This document shows positions 57,075 through 64,000 of a DNA stretch of 64,000 nt, in pieces. Positions within the stretch are counted from its first letter, which is position 1; each line of letters opens with the position of its first letter. This DNA is from Paenibacillus radicis (ex Xue et al. 2023) (lineage in GTDB: Bacteria > Bacillota > Bacilli > Paenibacillales > NBRC-103111): positions 62,001 to 126,000 of the forward strand of contig NZ_JANQBD010000016.1 of the NCBI RefSeq assembly GCF_024722015.1, in the 5' to 3' direction. The position numbers and the translations under genes were made by a program. The notes below the pieces were generated by a model, which saw only the letters and a list, made by a program, of their open reading frames with translations, was not told the DNA's origin and made no database searches.

Positions 57075-58766
57075 ATGAAATGGACCGTAGGCAGAAAGCT
57101 GGTTATGTCTTATGTAATCATACTGGTAATTATGGGATTAGTGAGCGGGTTGAATTTAAAAAGTATGAACCAAATGCAAAAAAACACGAAGGAAATTTCT
57201 CAAGTCTGGTTAACGGGAATTGAAATTGCCAATCAGGTTAATTTTTCATTGGAGCATATTATGGTCCTCTATTATCAGATGATGGTCGAGCCGGATACGA
57301 CGAAAAAAGCGGATATCAATAAGCAGCTGGAAGATACCTTCAATTCTGTCGATAAAAAGCTGGAAGAATATAAGGACTCCTTGGCCGATGCGGAGGATGA
57401 ACGCAATGCAGCCCAATTGGCTCAAAAATGGAAGGCATTCAGAGAAGCAAATGCGCAATCCGGCAGCCAAGGCCAAGTTAAGGGAAATTCGAAGGCAAAC
57501 GATCAAGTGTCTCGAACGTTCCAGGAAGTAAGGGAAGGCGTCGCGGTCATTATCAATTTTAACCACCAGGGAGCGACAAGAGCAGAGGAGGAAGGGCAAG
57601 CGGTTTATCGTAACAGCATCATACAGATTAGTGCAATGATTGTTATTGCGATCTTGTTTATTGTGCTCATTGCCTATGCAGTGACACGGATCATTTCCCG
57701 TCCGATTCTGAAGGTGGCTCAATCCCTAGAAATGATTTCTCATGGTAATTTGACGGCCGAAACTATACATATAAAATCCAAGGATGAAATCGGTATGTTG
57801 GTCGGTGCTGTGAACAGAGTATCGAGCTCGCTGAAGGATTCTGTCCTGCAAATGCAGGATGCTTCCAATCAGGTAGCGGCCTCGGCCCAACAGCTGACCG
57901 CAAGCTCGGAACAAAACTCCATGGCTGCCCAGCATGTTGCTGAATCCGTTCAAGAAGTAGCTTCCGGGTCGGAGAATCAAGCCTCAAGCGCCATGGAATG
58001 CAGCAGAGCTATGGATGAAATGGCCATAGGTATACAGCGGATTGCGGAGACAACATCGGAAGTGTCAGAGCTGTCGGATGAAGCTGCCCGTCATGCAGAA
58101 CAAGGAACAACGGTTATGAGAACAGCTTCCTCGAAGATTCAAGCGGTTAGCTCTACGGTAGAGAAAGCAGGAGAAATTATTAAGAAGCTGGAAGATCACT
58201 CTCAGGACATAGGGCGGATATCCCAGCTCATCGGGGACATTGCCAATCAGACTAACCTGTTGTCTCTTAATGCAGCTATTGAAGCTGCGAGAGCCGGTGA
58301 GAACGGTAGAGGTTTCGCGGTGGTAGCTGATGAAATACGTAAGCTGGCGACACAGACGGCTGATTCCATTCAAGAAATCAATGGGGTCATCAATGGTATT
58401 CAGCTTAATACGGCACAGGCAGTGGAGACCATGAACGAAGGGCTGTCGGAAGTGAATGGCGGCTTGCATGCAGTTGGTCGAGCGGAGGAAACCTTCGGAT
58501 TGATAGTCAAATCAACCGAAGAGGTGTCTCGCAAAATTCAGGAGGCTGCGGCTGCAGCGCAGCAAATGTCAGCAAGCTCCGAGGAGGTGGCTGCAACTGT
58601 AACCAGTATGGGACAAATCGCGCAGCAAAGTGCCGGTTTGGCTCAGACCGTAGCTGCAACCACAGAAGAACAGCTGGCGTCTACACAGGAGATAACGGCT
58701 TCTGCCGGTATGCTGTCCGGTGTTTCTCTGGATCTGCAAAAGCTAATAATTAAGTTTCAAGTTTAA
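57075..58766 (+). CDS. Methyl-accepting chemotaxis protein (4HB_MCP sensor)
   Basis: A 563-residue chemoreceptor. A TM segment ([17 protein letters not shown]), an extracellular four-helix-bundle ligand domain (about 35-180), a second TM ([19 protein letters not shown]) and HAMP domain lead to the signalling domain, which contains the highly conserved hairpin tip [35 protein letters not shown] (about residues 395-430). It would feed CheA/CheW. ATG 57075 has AAGGGG upstream. It is the last gene before the transposon-like region and the eCIS operon. Confidence 0.92.
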   Translation: MKWTVGRKLVMSYVIILVIMGLVSGLNLKSMNQMQKNTKEISQVWLTGIEIANQVNFSLEHIMVLYYQMMVEPDTTKKADINKQLEDTFNSVDKKLEEYKDSLADAEDERNAAQLAQKWKAFREANAQSGSQGQVKGNSKANDQVSRTFQEVREGVAVIINFNHQGATRAEEEGQAVYRNSIIQISAMIVIAILFIVLIAYAVTRIISRPILKVAQSLEMISHGNLTAETIHIKSKDEIGMLVGAVNRVSSSLKDSVLQMQDASNQVAASAQQLTASSEQNSMAAQHVAESVQEVASGSENQASSAMECSRAMDEMAIGIQRIAETTSEVSELSDEAARHAEQGTTVMRTASSKIQAVSSTVEKAGEIIKKLEDHSQDIGRISQLIGDIANQTNLLSLNAAIEAARAGENGRGFAVVADEIRKLATQTADSIQEINGVINGIQLNTAQAVETMNEGLSEVNGGLHAVGRAEETFGLIVKSTEEVSRKIQEAAAAAQQMSASSEEVAATVTSMGQIAQQSAGLAQTVAATTEEQLASTQEITASAGMLSGVSLDLQKLIIKFQV

Positions 58767-58786
58767 AGCTAAGGTTTTGAACTTAG

Positions 58787-59453
58787 GGGGCTGTCCCAAA
58801 AGTCATTTTGAGACAACCCCTCTACCATTTTATCCTGAATAGATGGTAGCAAAAGAGCCCTCAATTCCACTTTAATAGTTGAAGGCTCTTTTGCACATTC
58901 TTGTGTATTTTAGAGATGAATAAGATGGGTCGCTTTCCAACGCGTGCTCATCGCGGGTATCGGGTTCGTGGCTCGGGGTTCGGTTACGGCATTGTATGGC
59001 AGTCTGGCGCACTCCGTGCAATTATCAGGAAAATGTCAAGTTAGTTACTCCGAAAATAGCGTTCCAAGCCTTATAGCTGGAATTTCTCCTGCTAATTCTA
59101 CGTATTTTGGCCGATATCCAGCATATCCCCTATATTAGAGTTAGTTTTTCCAGTTAGATTGATTTCAGGCGATATCCACGCTGGATTAGCGTTACAATTT
59201 CCATCTATTTTCGTTCCTTCCGCAGCGGCCCCGACAAATCCTGGTCTCCTCTAGATTGAAAGCAGCCGTCCCATCACTTAAGTAACATTCAAAAAGCGGC
59301 CGGACTCATTTTTGGATTTTCGAACCCCCACTCTGATGGGAATTTCCCTACAAAAAAGACGCTTCCATTTCCGCTTACATGGTGGTTTTGGAGGCGTCTT
59401 TTTACATAGTTTGGGACTGATTCATTCACTGATACCCTTTTGGGACAGCCTCT
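58787..59453. mobile_element. Decayed transposon-like segment with inverted terminal sequences
   Basis: The left end GGGGCTGTCCCAAAAGTC (from 58788) and the right end CTTTTGGGACAGCCTC (to about 59453) are inverted copies of GGCTGTCCCAAAAG, of the kind seen at the ends of many Bacillota insertion sequences. The left end is itself a hairpin with TTTTGAGACAACCCC. The 665 bp between them has no transposase ORF but does contain further hairpins: AAAGAGCC/GGCTCTTT near 58850-58890 and AAAGACGC/GCGTCTTT near 59357-59402. This may be a MITE or a relic. Confidence 0.55.
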
Positions 59454-59670
59454 TTTTGTCGATTCGAAATGAATGGATCGCGTAGTTTGTTATATAATTC
59501 ACAAAAACGGCAGTTTTCAACAAAGATAGGAAAATAGACTCATATAAATATATAGTCAACCCTTAAAATTACAACTATAATAGAAAAAGATTCATTTATA
59601 CGACATACATAACGTGCTGGTAACATGATTCGTCAGCATATCGACAAGAAGAAGGTAGGAGTGATTACCT
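59454..59670. other. Upstream region of the eCIS operon
   Basis: About 217 bases lie between the transposon-like segment and the cap-protein start. The sequence is AT-rich with no clear gene. It should hold the operon promoter, but no strong -35/-10 pair was singled out. AAGGTAGGAG (59652-59661) is the ribosome site of the cap gene. Confidence 0.4.
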
Positions 59671-60240
59671 ATAGGCGATTATACGGTTATTGCTGATGTT
59701 GGCGCATCTCTGCTGAAATTATTGCAAGAGCAAATGACGCCGGAGCCTATTCCTCAGCCTGAGCTAATAGGGATAGCTTCACCCGCCGATAAAGGAGATC
59801 TCTACCTTTCCTTATATTTGTATAACATCAAAGAAAGCGGCGACAATCGACAGACCCGAATGATAGCAAGGGGAACGGGAGAAATTCAATTCCCGCCTGA
59901 AACTGTGGATCTTTATTACCTGATAACAGCTTATTCGACAGCTGAACTGCAATCACGTGTCTTAGACGAACATAGAATTCTTGGCAGAGCTATACAAGTG
60001 TTGTACGACAACTCGATTTTACGCGGACCCGCACTCGTCGGATCATTGGCCGATCGGGGTGAGGAAGTGCGGATTGTTATGGATACACTCACTGGAGATA
60101 CATTGACTCGTATGTGGAATTTCGGAGATGTCCCCTATCGGCTCTCAGTTGGTTATGTAGCTGGTCCGATTAATATTGATTCTACTCGGATAAAAACTAC
60201 AAAACGGGTTACAGAACGTGATTTTCGAATTCAAGGATAG
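59671..60240 (+). CDS. eCIS tail-terminator/cap protein (DUF4255, Afp16-like), ATA start
   Basis: A 189-residue protein of the DUF4255 family, which caps the sheath and tube of contractile injection systems. The N-terminus GDYTVIADVGASLLKLL and the block GIASPADKGDLYLSLYLYNIKE with TVDLYYLITAYS match the family. The only canonical start, TTG at 59722, would delete the first 17 family-conserved residues and has no ribosome site. The in-frame ATA at 59671 has GGAG at 59658-59661, 9 bases upstream, and TGA is in frame just before it (59662-59664). I therefore place the start at ATA. It heads the structural operon. Confidence 0.82.
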   Translation: MGDYTVIADVGASLLKLLQEQMTPEPIPQPELIGIASPADKGDLYLSLYLYNIKESGDNRQTRMIARGTGEIQFPPETVDLYYLITAYSTAELQSRVLDEHRILGRAIQVLYDNSILRGPALVGSLADRGEEVRIVMDTLTGDTLTRMWNFGDVPYRLSVGYVAGPINIDSTRIKTTKRVTERDFRIQG

Positions 60241-60251
60241 GAGGATTCGAC

Positions 60252-61049
60252 TTGGAAAGTGTCAGAGTAACTAAGCTGAATACGAAGGTTTCGTTAGTAG
60301 TTTGTCTTCTGGATTCCTATACCTCGAGTTCTCCCCTTGGATTAAACGCATCTATTGTACTTGAAGGAACGCTATCCAAACCTGTCGTTACATCAAAAGG
60401 AACATACATATTTAATGACTTACAAGCAGGTGCCTATCGGCTGTGCGTGAACGCGCAGTATTATTTCGAAGAGTACCGTGATATAGAAGTGGGCCTTGAG
60501 AATACACTGGTTCATGTTACACTGTCGCCCCGTCCGTCATATCCTTTTAAGGAAAAGGATACTCTCTTGCGTGCGAGCGTTAGCAATGAACATGGTCAGC
60601 CGTATTCCAGGGCTCTTTTAGTTGCAGTGGTGCAATCGGATGACAGTGCTAGGTCGAGACTAGCTCAGGATAAGGCAGAGGCAGGTACGGACCAACTGAC
60701 AGTCAGCTCGGTTACCGGCAAAATTGTTGTCGGAGACAGGTACCTTATTCGCAGCCGCAATAGTACTCAAGTCGCGGAAGAGCTTTGCTTGGTTGAAGAG
60801 GTGCTGGAATATCAGCGCAGGATTAGGCTGGCCCGGCCGTTGACCCATAGCTATGCAAGGGGGGCATTGCTGCTCCCTGTTGTTCAGACGCAGTCTGACG
60901 AGCGAGGCGAGGCGGTAATCGCTTTTGCCAACTGCAGAGCTAACCGTTTCGACATCAAGCTTGATATTGTACACAGCGGCCGCTCGCTTTCGAAGGAGGT
61001 GAACCTCGCGGAGGGCGGAACTACGCTTGCAGGTAAACTGCAATTCTAA
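60252..61049 (+). CDS. Uncharacterised beta-sandwich protein in the eCIS operon
   Basis: A 265-residue protein encoded between the cap and the sheath. The N-terminal 100 residues (SKGTYIFNDLQAGAYRLCVNAQYYFEEYRDIEVGL) look like a carboxypeptidase-regulatory-like or transthyretin-like beta-sandwich, and a second similar domain (about 105-265) ends GRSLSKEVNLAEGGTTLAGKLQF. It has no signal peptide. Its location suggests a structural or accessory component specific to this injection system, but no family with a named role was recognised. TTG 60252 is chosen because AGGAGG (60239-60244) is 7 bases away. It is 11 bases after the cap stop. Confidence 0.65.
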   Translation: MESVRVTKLNTKVSLVVCLLDSYTSSSPLGLNASIVLEGTLSKPVVTSKGTYIFNDLQAGAYRLCVNAQYYFEEYRDIEVGLENTLVHVTLSPRPSYPFKEKDTLLRASVSNEHGQPYSRALLVAVVQSDDSARSRLAQDKAEAGTDQLTVSSVTGKIVVGDRYLIRSRNSTQVAEELCLVEEVLEYQRRIRLARPLTHSYARGALLLPVVQTQSDERGEAVIAFANCRANRFDIKLDIVHSGRSLSKEVNLAEGGTTLAGKLQF

Positions 61050-61229
61050 CTTCGATTAGCAGCTATAAGGCGGGAACTGATTACAGAAGTAGGCTTTTGG
61101 CTAGACAGGCTGTACATAACTTTGTTAGTAGATCGGATTCTTCCATCTTCTATAAACCACAAGCAGAAAGGAGAGAACTGGTTTCATATTTTGCAACGGA
61201 TCGATGCAGATGGATGAAACTGGGGAACA
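61050..61229 (+). other. Gap between beta-sandwich gene and sheath gene
   Basis: The 180-base gap includes AAGGAGAG near 61170 and a short ORF overlapping the sheath start out of frame (ATG near 61205). No convincing gene is seen. It may contain an internal promoter for the sheath. Confidence 0.3.
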
Positions 61230-62981
61230 ATGGCTGAGTATTTATCACCTGGAGTCTATGTAGAAGAATTCGATAGCGGCGCGCAGCCGCTCGAAGGTGC
61301 AAGTACGAGCACGGCGGGCTTTATTGGTCTGGCACAAAGGGGGGAGATCGAAGGTGTCCCTCTACTGATTACCAGCGTAGCTGATTTTCATCGTAATTTC
61401 GGCAGCTATTTATCCGAGAATGCTTTCGGAGATTACCGCTTTTTGTCTTATGCAGTTGAGCACTTTTTCTTGAATGGAGGCTCTCGCGGTTATGTGATGC
61501 GTGTGGCACCATCGGACGCCAAGCTTGCAACGAACCAGGGAAGTGCTAATAAAGAGGCGAAAGTGCTGCAAATCACCTCCAAAAACCCGGGTACATGGGG
61601 TAACCAAGTGCGCATCGTAGTTGTTCCTGCAAGTAAAGCCAAGACGCAAATTCTTGACATTATCGGGACGCCGGGCGAATCGGTGCAATACCGTGTGAAG
61701 AACAATGCCGGTTTCAATGTAGGCGATATCGTAGCCTTCCAGAATGGCGGCAGCAAGCAGTACAACCGCATCGTTTCATCGCTTGATAACATCATCGAGC
61801 TGGAATCCGTGCTTGACGGTGAAGAGGATGTCATTGACACCAATTTGCTGCCAGCGAAGGTTCTCACAACTAGTGAGTTTACGATGCATGTATTTTATGG
61901 GGATGAAGCGGAATCATTCGAGAAGGTGTCACTAAACGTATCTGCTGCCAATCATGTAGAGAAAATTTTGTCTCGCTCTAATATCATTATAGTTAAAGAC
62001 ATTAGCTTGGGTACGGATTTGGGCGCTGTTGCTCCATTCGAATCGCTGTCCGGCGAGAATGAAGAAGCAGGCAAGTTCCAAATCTCCCTATTTGGCGGCA
62101 GCGACGGCTCTATAGCGAATTTAGCAGCTTCCGATTTCATGGGTGTAGACCGCGGACCTGGTAAAAGAACAGGGATTCAATCGTTTATCGACAATGATGT
62201 CGTGAGCATCATGTCCATTCCTGGTGTAACCGATCCGAATGTACAGCTGTCCTTGGTGGCGCATTGTGAAAATCTTGGAAGCCGCTTCGCCATTCTCGAT
62301 GTCCCGCGTGAGAAAACTAAAGTGGCCGATGTCATGACACACCGCAATATTTTCGACAGCAACTATGCGGCGATGTACAACCCTTGGCTACAAGTGTTTG
62401 ATCCGTTAGACAAACGCAATATTTACATTCCGCCGTCCGGTTCAATGGCGGGTATTTATTCACGCTCCGACCAAACCCGTGGTGTTCAAAAAGCTCCTGC
62501 TAACGAAGTTGTTCGCGGTGCCGTAGGCCTTGATTGCCAATACAATAAAGGTGAGCAGGATATTTTAAACCCGCAGGGCGTTAACCTGATCCGTCATTTC
62601 GCCGGTCAAGGTATTCGTGTTTGGGGCGCACGTACATGCTCCTCGAACGGTCTGTGGAAATACGTCAATGTCAGAAGGTTGTTCATCTTCATCGAGGAAT
62701 CGATTAAGAATGGCACCAACTGGGTTGTGTTCGAACCGAATGATGAGCAGCTATGGGCTCGTGTACAGCGTACCATTGAAGCGTTCCTTACCCGCGTATG
62801 GAGAGACGGCGCTCTGATGGGCGGCAGCCCAAGCGAGGCATTCTACGTTAATATCGGCCGCAGCACGATGACGCAAGACGATATCGATAACGGTCGTTTG
62901 ATATGTATTATTGGGGTTGCGCCTGTGAAACCGGCGGAATTCGTCATCTTCCGGATTACTCAGAAAACGAGAGAAGAATAG
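61230..62981 (+). CDS. Contractile sheath protein (phage tail sheath-like, Afp2-4-like)
   Basis: A 583-residue sheath protein. The N-terminus MAEYLSPGVYVEEFDSGAQPLEGASTSTAGF and FLNGGSRGYVMRV are the standard sheath signatures. A central variable domain (about 100-300) is followed by the C-terminal core MAGIYSRSDQTRGVQKAPANEVVRG, GIRVWGARTC, WKYVNVRRLFIFIEESIKNGTNWVVFEPND and FVIFRITQ. It contracts around the tube to drive it through a target membrane. ATG 61230 is preceded by GGGGAACA. The sheath and the following tube gene lie in the order expected of eCIS and R-tailocins. Confidence 0.93.
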   Translation: MAEYLSPGVYVEEFDSGAQPLEGASTSTAGFIGLAQRGEIEGVPLLITSVADFHRNFGSYLSENAFGDYRFLSYAVEHFFLNGGSRGYVMRVAPSDAKLATNQGSANKEAKVLQITSKNPGTWGNQVRIVVVPASKAKTQILDIIGTPGESVQYRVKNNAGFNVGDIVAFQNGGSKQYNRIVSSLDNIIELESVLDGEEDVIDTNLLPAKVLTTSEFTMHVFYGDEAESFEKVSLNVSAANHVEKILSRSNIIIVKDISLGTDLGAVAPFESLSGENEEAGKFQISLFGGSDGSIANLAASDFMGVDRGPGKRTGIQSFIDNDVVSIMSIPGVTDPNVQLSLVAHCENLGSRFAILDVPREKTKVADVMTHRNIFDSNYAAMYNPWLQVFDPLDKRNIYIPPSGSMAGIYSRSDQTRGVQKAPANEVVRGAVGLDCQYNKGEQDILNPQGVNLIRHFAGQGIRVWGARTCSSNGLWKYVNVRRLFIFIEESIKNGTNWVVFEPNDEQLWARVQRTIEAFLTRVWRDGALMGGSPSEAFYVNIGRSTMTQDDIDNGRLICIIGVAPVKPAEFVIFRITQKTREE

Positions 62982-63044
62982 GTTCTCACTAGTCGTTGAG
63001 TAAGAGACGGGCAACAATCAGAACGAAAGGGGACGCGGTAAATT

Positions 63045-63479
63045 ATGCCGGGCGAACGTAACGATCCATACAGAAATTTTAGATTTAGGGTTGAGGTAGA
63101 AGGTATTCAACAGGCTGGCTTCAGTGAGGTATCGGGCTTCGATGCATCCTTGGCTATTATTGAATATCGTGAAGGCAATGAGACAATTACACCTCGCAAG
63201 CTGCCGGGGTTGGCGAAGTATGGTAACATCACCCTGAAATGGGGCGTTACCGATTCGATGGATATGTACAACTGGATGCAGGAATCGATTGAAGGTAAAA
63301 TTGCTCGTAAAACAGTCACAATTATTGCAATAGACGAAGAAGGCGCAGATGTAGCGACATGGCAAGTTATAGAGGCGTGGCCTTCCAAGTATACGGCTCC
63401 TAATTTCAATGGTACAGGCTCTGAAGTGGCTATTGAGTTTTTGGAACTGGCGCATGAAGGCATGACCCGCACGAAGTAA
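63045..63479 (+). CDS. Inner tube protein (T4 gp19-like, Afp1/5-like)
   Basis: A 144-residue tube protein. It carries NDPYRNFRFRVEVEGIQQAGFSEVSGFD at residues 5-32, an Hcp-like beta-barrel, and EYREGNETITPRKLPGLAKYGNITLKWG and WQVIEAWPSKYTAPNFNGTGSEVAIE. These residues match T4-like tail tube proteins used in eCIS. Only one tube gene is in the window, while Afp has two. ATG 63045 has GGGG upstream at a slightly long distance. Confidence 0.92.
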   Translation: MPGERNDPYRNFRFRVEVEGIQQAGFSEVSGFDASLAIIEYREGNETITPRKLPGLAKYGNITLKWGVTDSMDMYNWMQESIEGKIARKTVTIIAIDEEGADVATWQVIEAWPSKYTAPNFNGTGSEVAIEFLELAHEGMTRTK

Positions 63480-63573
63480 CAATTGCATCGGGGAAACAAG
63501 AGAAGGAATGAGGCGGTTGACGCTCTTCTTGTCTCTTGTTTTCCTGCTTATGCGATAATTAGGAGGATATTTT

Positions 63574-63951
63574 ATGGCTTTCAAAACAGAATACGAATTC
63601 GAGCTTCCAAGAGGATATGTGGATGATAGTGGTACATTGCATAAGAGAGGCGTAATGCGTTTGGCAACGGCAGCTGATGAAATTTTGCCGATGCGTGACC
63701 AACGTGTACAGCAGAACCCGGGTTATTTAACCATTATTTTATTGACTCGCGTTATTACGAAGCTGGGAGACCTGCGTGCTATTGATACCAGAGTTATCGA
63801 AAAAATGTTTACGGCTGATCTGGCCTTCATGCAAAATTTTTATCGCGAAATCAATGAAATGGAAGTGCCGAAGGTTCACACATCTTGCCCTAAATGCGAG
63901 CATGAATTCGATGTGGATGTGTCTTTTATCGCCGGGATGGAGGAGGCGTAG
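63574..63951 (+). CDS. Small tail-assembly protein of the eCIS operon
   Basis: A 125-residue protein with AGGAGG 8 bases before ATG 63574. The middle (GVMRLATAADEILPMRDQRVQQNPGYLTIILLTRVITKLGDL) is characteristic of a family of small proteins encoded between tube and baseplate genes in phage-like injection systems. The C-terminal CPKCEHEFDVDVSF carries a Cys-x-x-Cys pair. By position it is equivalent to a phage tail-assembly chaperone. Its stop at 63949-63951 overlaps the frame of the following partial gene. Confidence 0.7.
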   Translation: MAFKTEYEFELPRGYVDDSGTLHKRGVMRLATAADEILPMRDQRVQQNPGYLTIILLTRVITKLGDLRAIDTRVIEKMFTADLAFMQNFYREINEMEVPKVHTSCPKCEHEFDVDVSFIAGMEEA

Positions 63952-64000
63952 CAGGTTATCCCATTGATAAGATTTACGAGGAGGCCGGGTTCATCGCTTA
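63906..64000 (+). CDS. Start of a DUF6760-like eCIS gene, cut by the window edge
   Basis: The -1 frame relative to the preceding gene is open from 63906 to the end of the window and encodes AGYPIDKIYEEAGFIAY from 63951 to 64000. This resembles the conserved core of DUF6760 proteins (YPxDxLYEEVAFIAYHF), which occur at this position in eCIS loci. There is no ATG, GTG or TTG in this frame before the conserved part. GGAGGAGG lies at 63939-63946. Its start is therefore unknown: a non-standard codon or a -1 frameshift from the upstream gene are both possible. Confidence 0.55.
   Translation, partial: MRCGCVFYRRDGGGVAGYPIDKIYEEAGFIA

Noticed and set aside
59722-60240. Shorter cap protein starting at TTG 59722
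   Set aside because: It would remove conserved N-terminal residues and lacks a ribosome site.
59671-64000. Prophage remnant
   Set aside because: Sheath and tube genes also occur in phages, but the DUF4255 cap, DUF6760-like segment and Afp15-type ATPase point to an eCIS, and no capsid, portal, lysis or integrase gene is visible.

Overview
The window reads as chromosomal DNA of a Paenibacillus-like, spore-forming Bacillota. The clues are Shine-Dalgarno sites of the AGGAGG type, frequent GTG and TTG starts, S-layer-homology (SLH) proteins, YesM/YesN-type two-component regulators, YdjO, YwmB, YvbH and CBO0543 family proteins, and intrinsic terminators with U-tracts. No rRNA, tRNA or CRISPR array was seen. 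The assignment to Paenibacillus is inference from gene content.

Layout. 1-5923 (-): a giant secreted mosaic protein (RCC1, FIVAR, jelly-roll and cadherin-like modules) whose 3' end lies outside the window. 6.2-13.2 kb: a TetR regulator with a rifampicin-phosphotransferase-type enzyme, xanthine phosphoribosyltransferase, a GNAT acetyltransferase, a DUF1906 protein and a 2-hydroxyacid dehydrogenase. 13.2-17.6 kb: a dispersed repeat, two CBO0543 membrane proteins, a CAP-domain secreted protein and adenosine deaminase. 17.7-27.6 kb: a glycan-utilisation locus with a YesM-type kinase and YesN-type regulator divergent from a lipoprotein binding protein, two CUT1 permeases, a sulfatase, a mutarotase-like protein and a GH28 hydrolase. 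27.6-34.7 kb: a YvbH-type PH-domain protein, an EamA transporter, an HD-GYP protein, a second longer copy of the dispersed repeat, a small membrane-protein ORF with an apparent ATT start, two membrane proteins and mannose-6-phosphate isomerase. 34.9-40.6 kb: two divergent SLH-domain surface proteins.

40.8-46.4 kb is a probable cold-response neighbourhood. It holds two copies of a csp-ydjO module with the same unusual leader, in opposite orientation, with a guanylate-kinase-like gene, a HIT protein, an aldo/keto reductase and YwmB between them. The second csp is divergent from an acyl-ACP-desaturase-type gene, with back-to-back promoters. 46.5-48.1 kb is a 14-TM drug exporter.

48.3-64.0 kb contains the most striking system, an extracellular contractile injection system (eCIS). 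A two-module AAA+ ATPase of the eCIS type is at 48.3 kb. The structural operon starts at 59.67 kb with a DUF4255 cap protein, then a beta-sandwich protein, sheath, inner tube, a small tail-assembly-type protein and the start of a DUF6760-like gene, and it runs off the window. Between ATPase and operon lie a hybrid kinase, an OmpR-type regulator, an EAL phosphodiesterase and a chemoreceptor, plus a decayed transposon-like segment with matching ends immediately before the operon. Several genes in this window (the cap protein, the small membrane protein and the DUF6760-like gene) lack an ATG, GTG or TTG start where the protein must begin.
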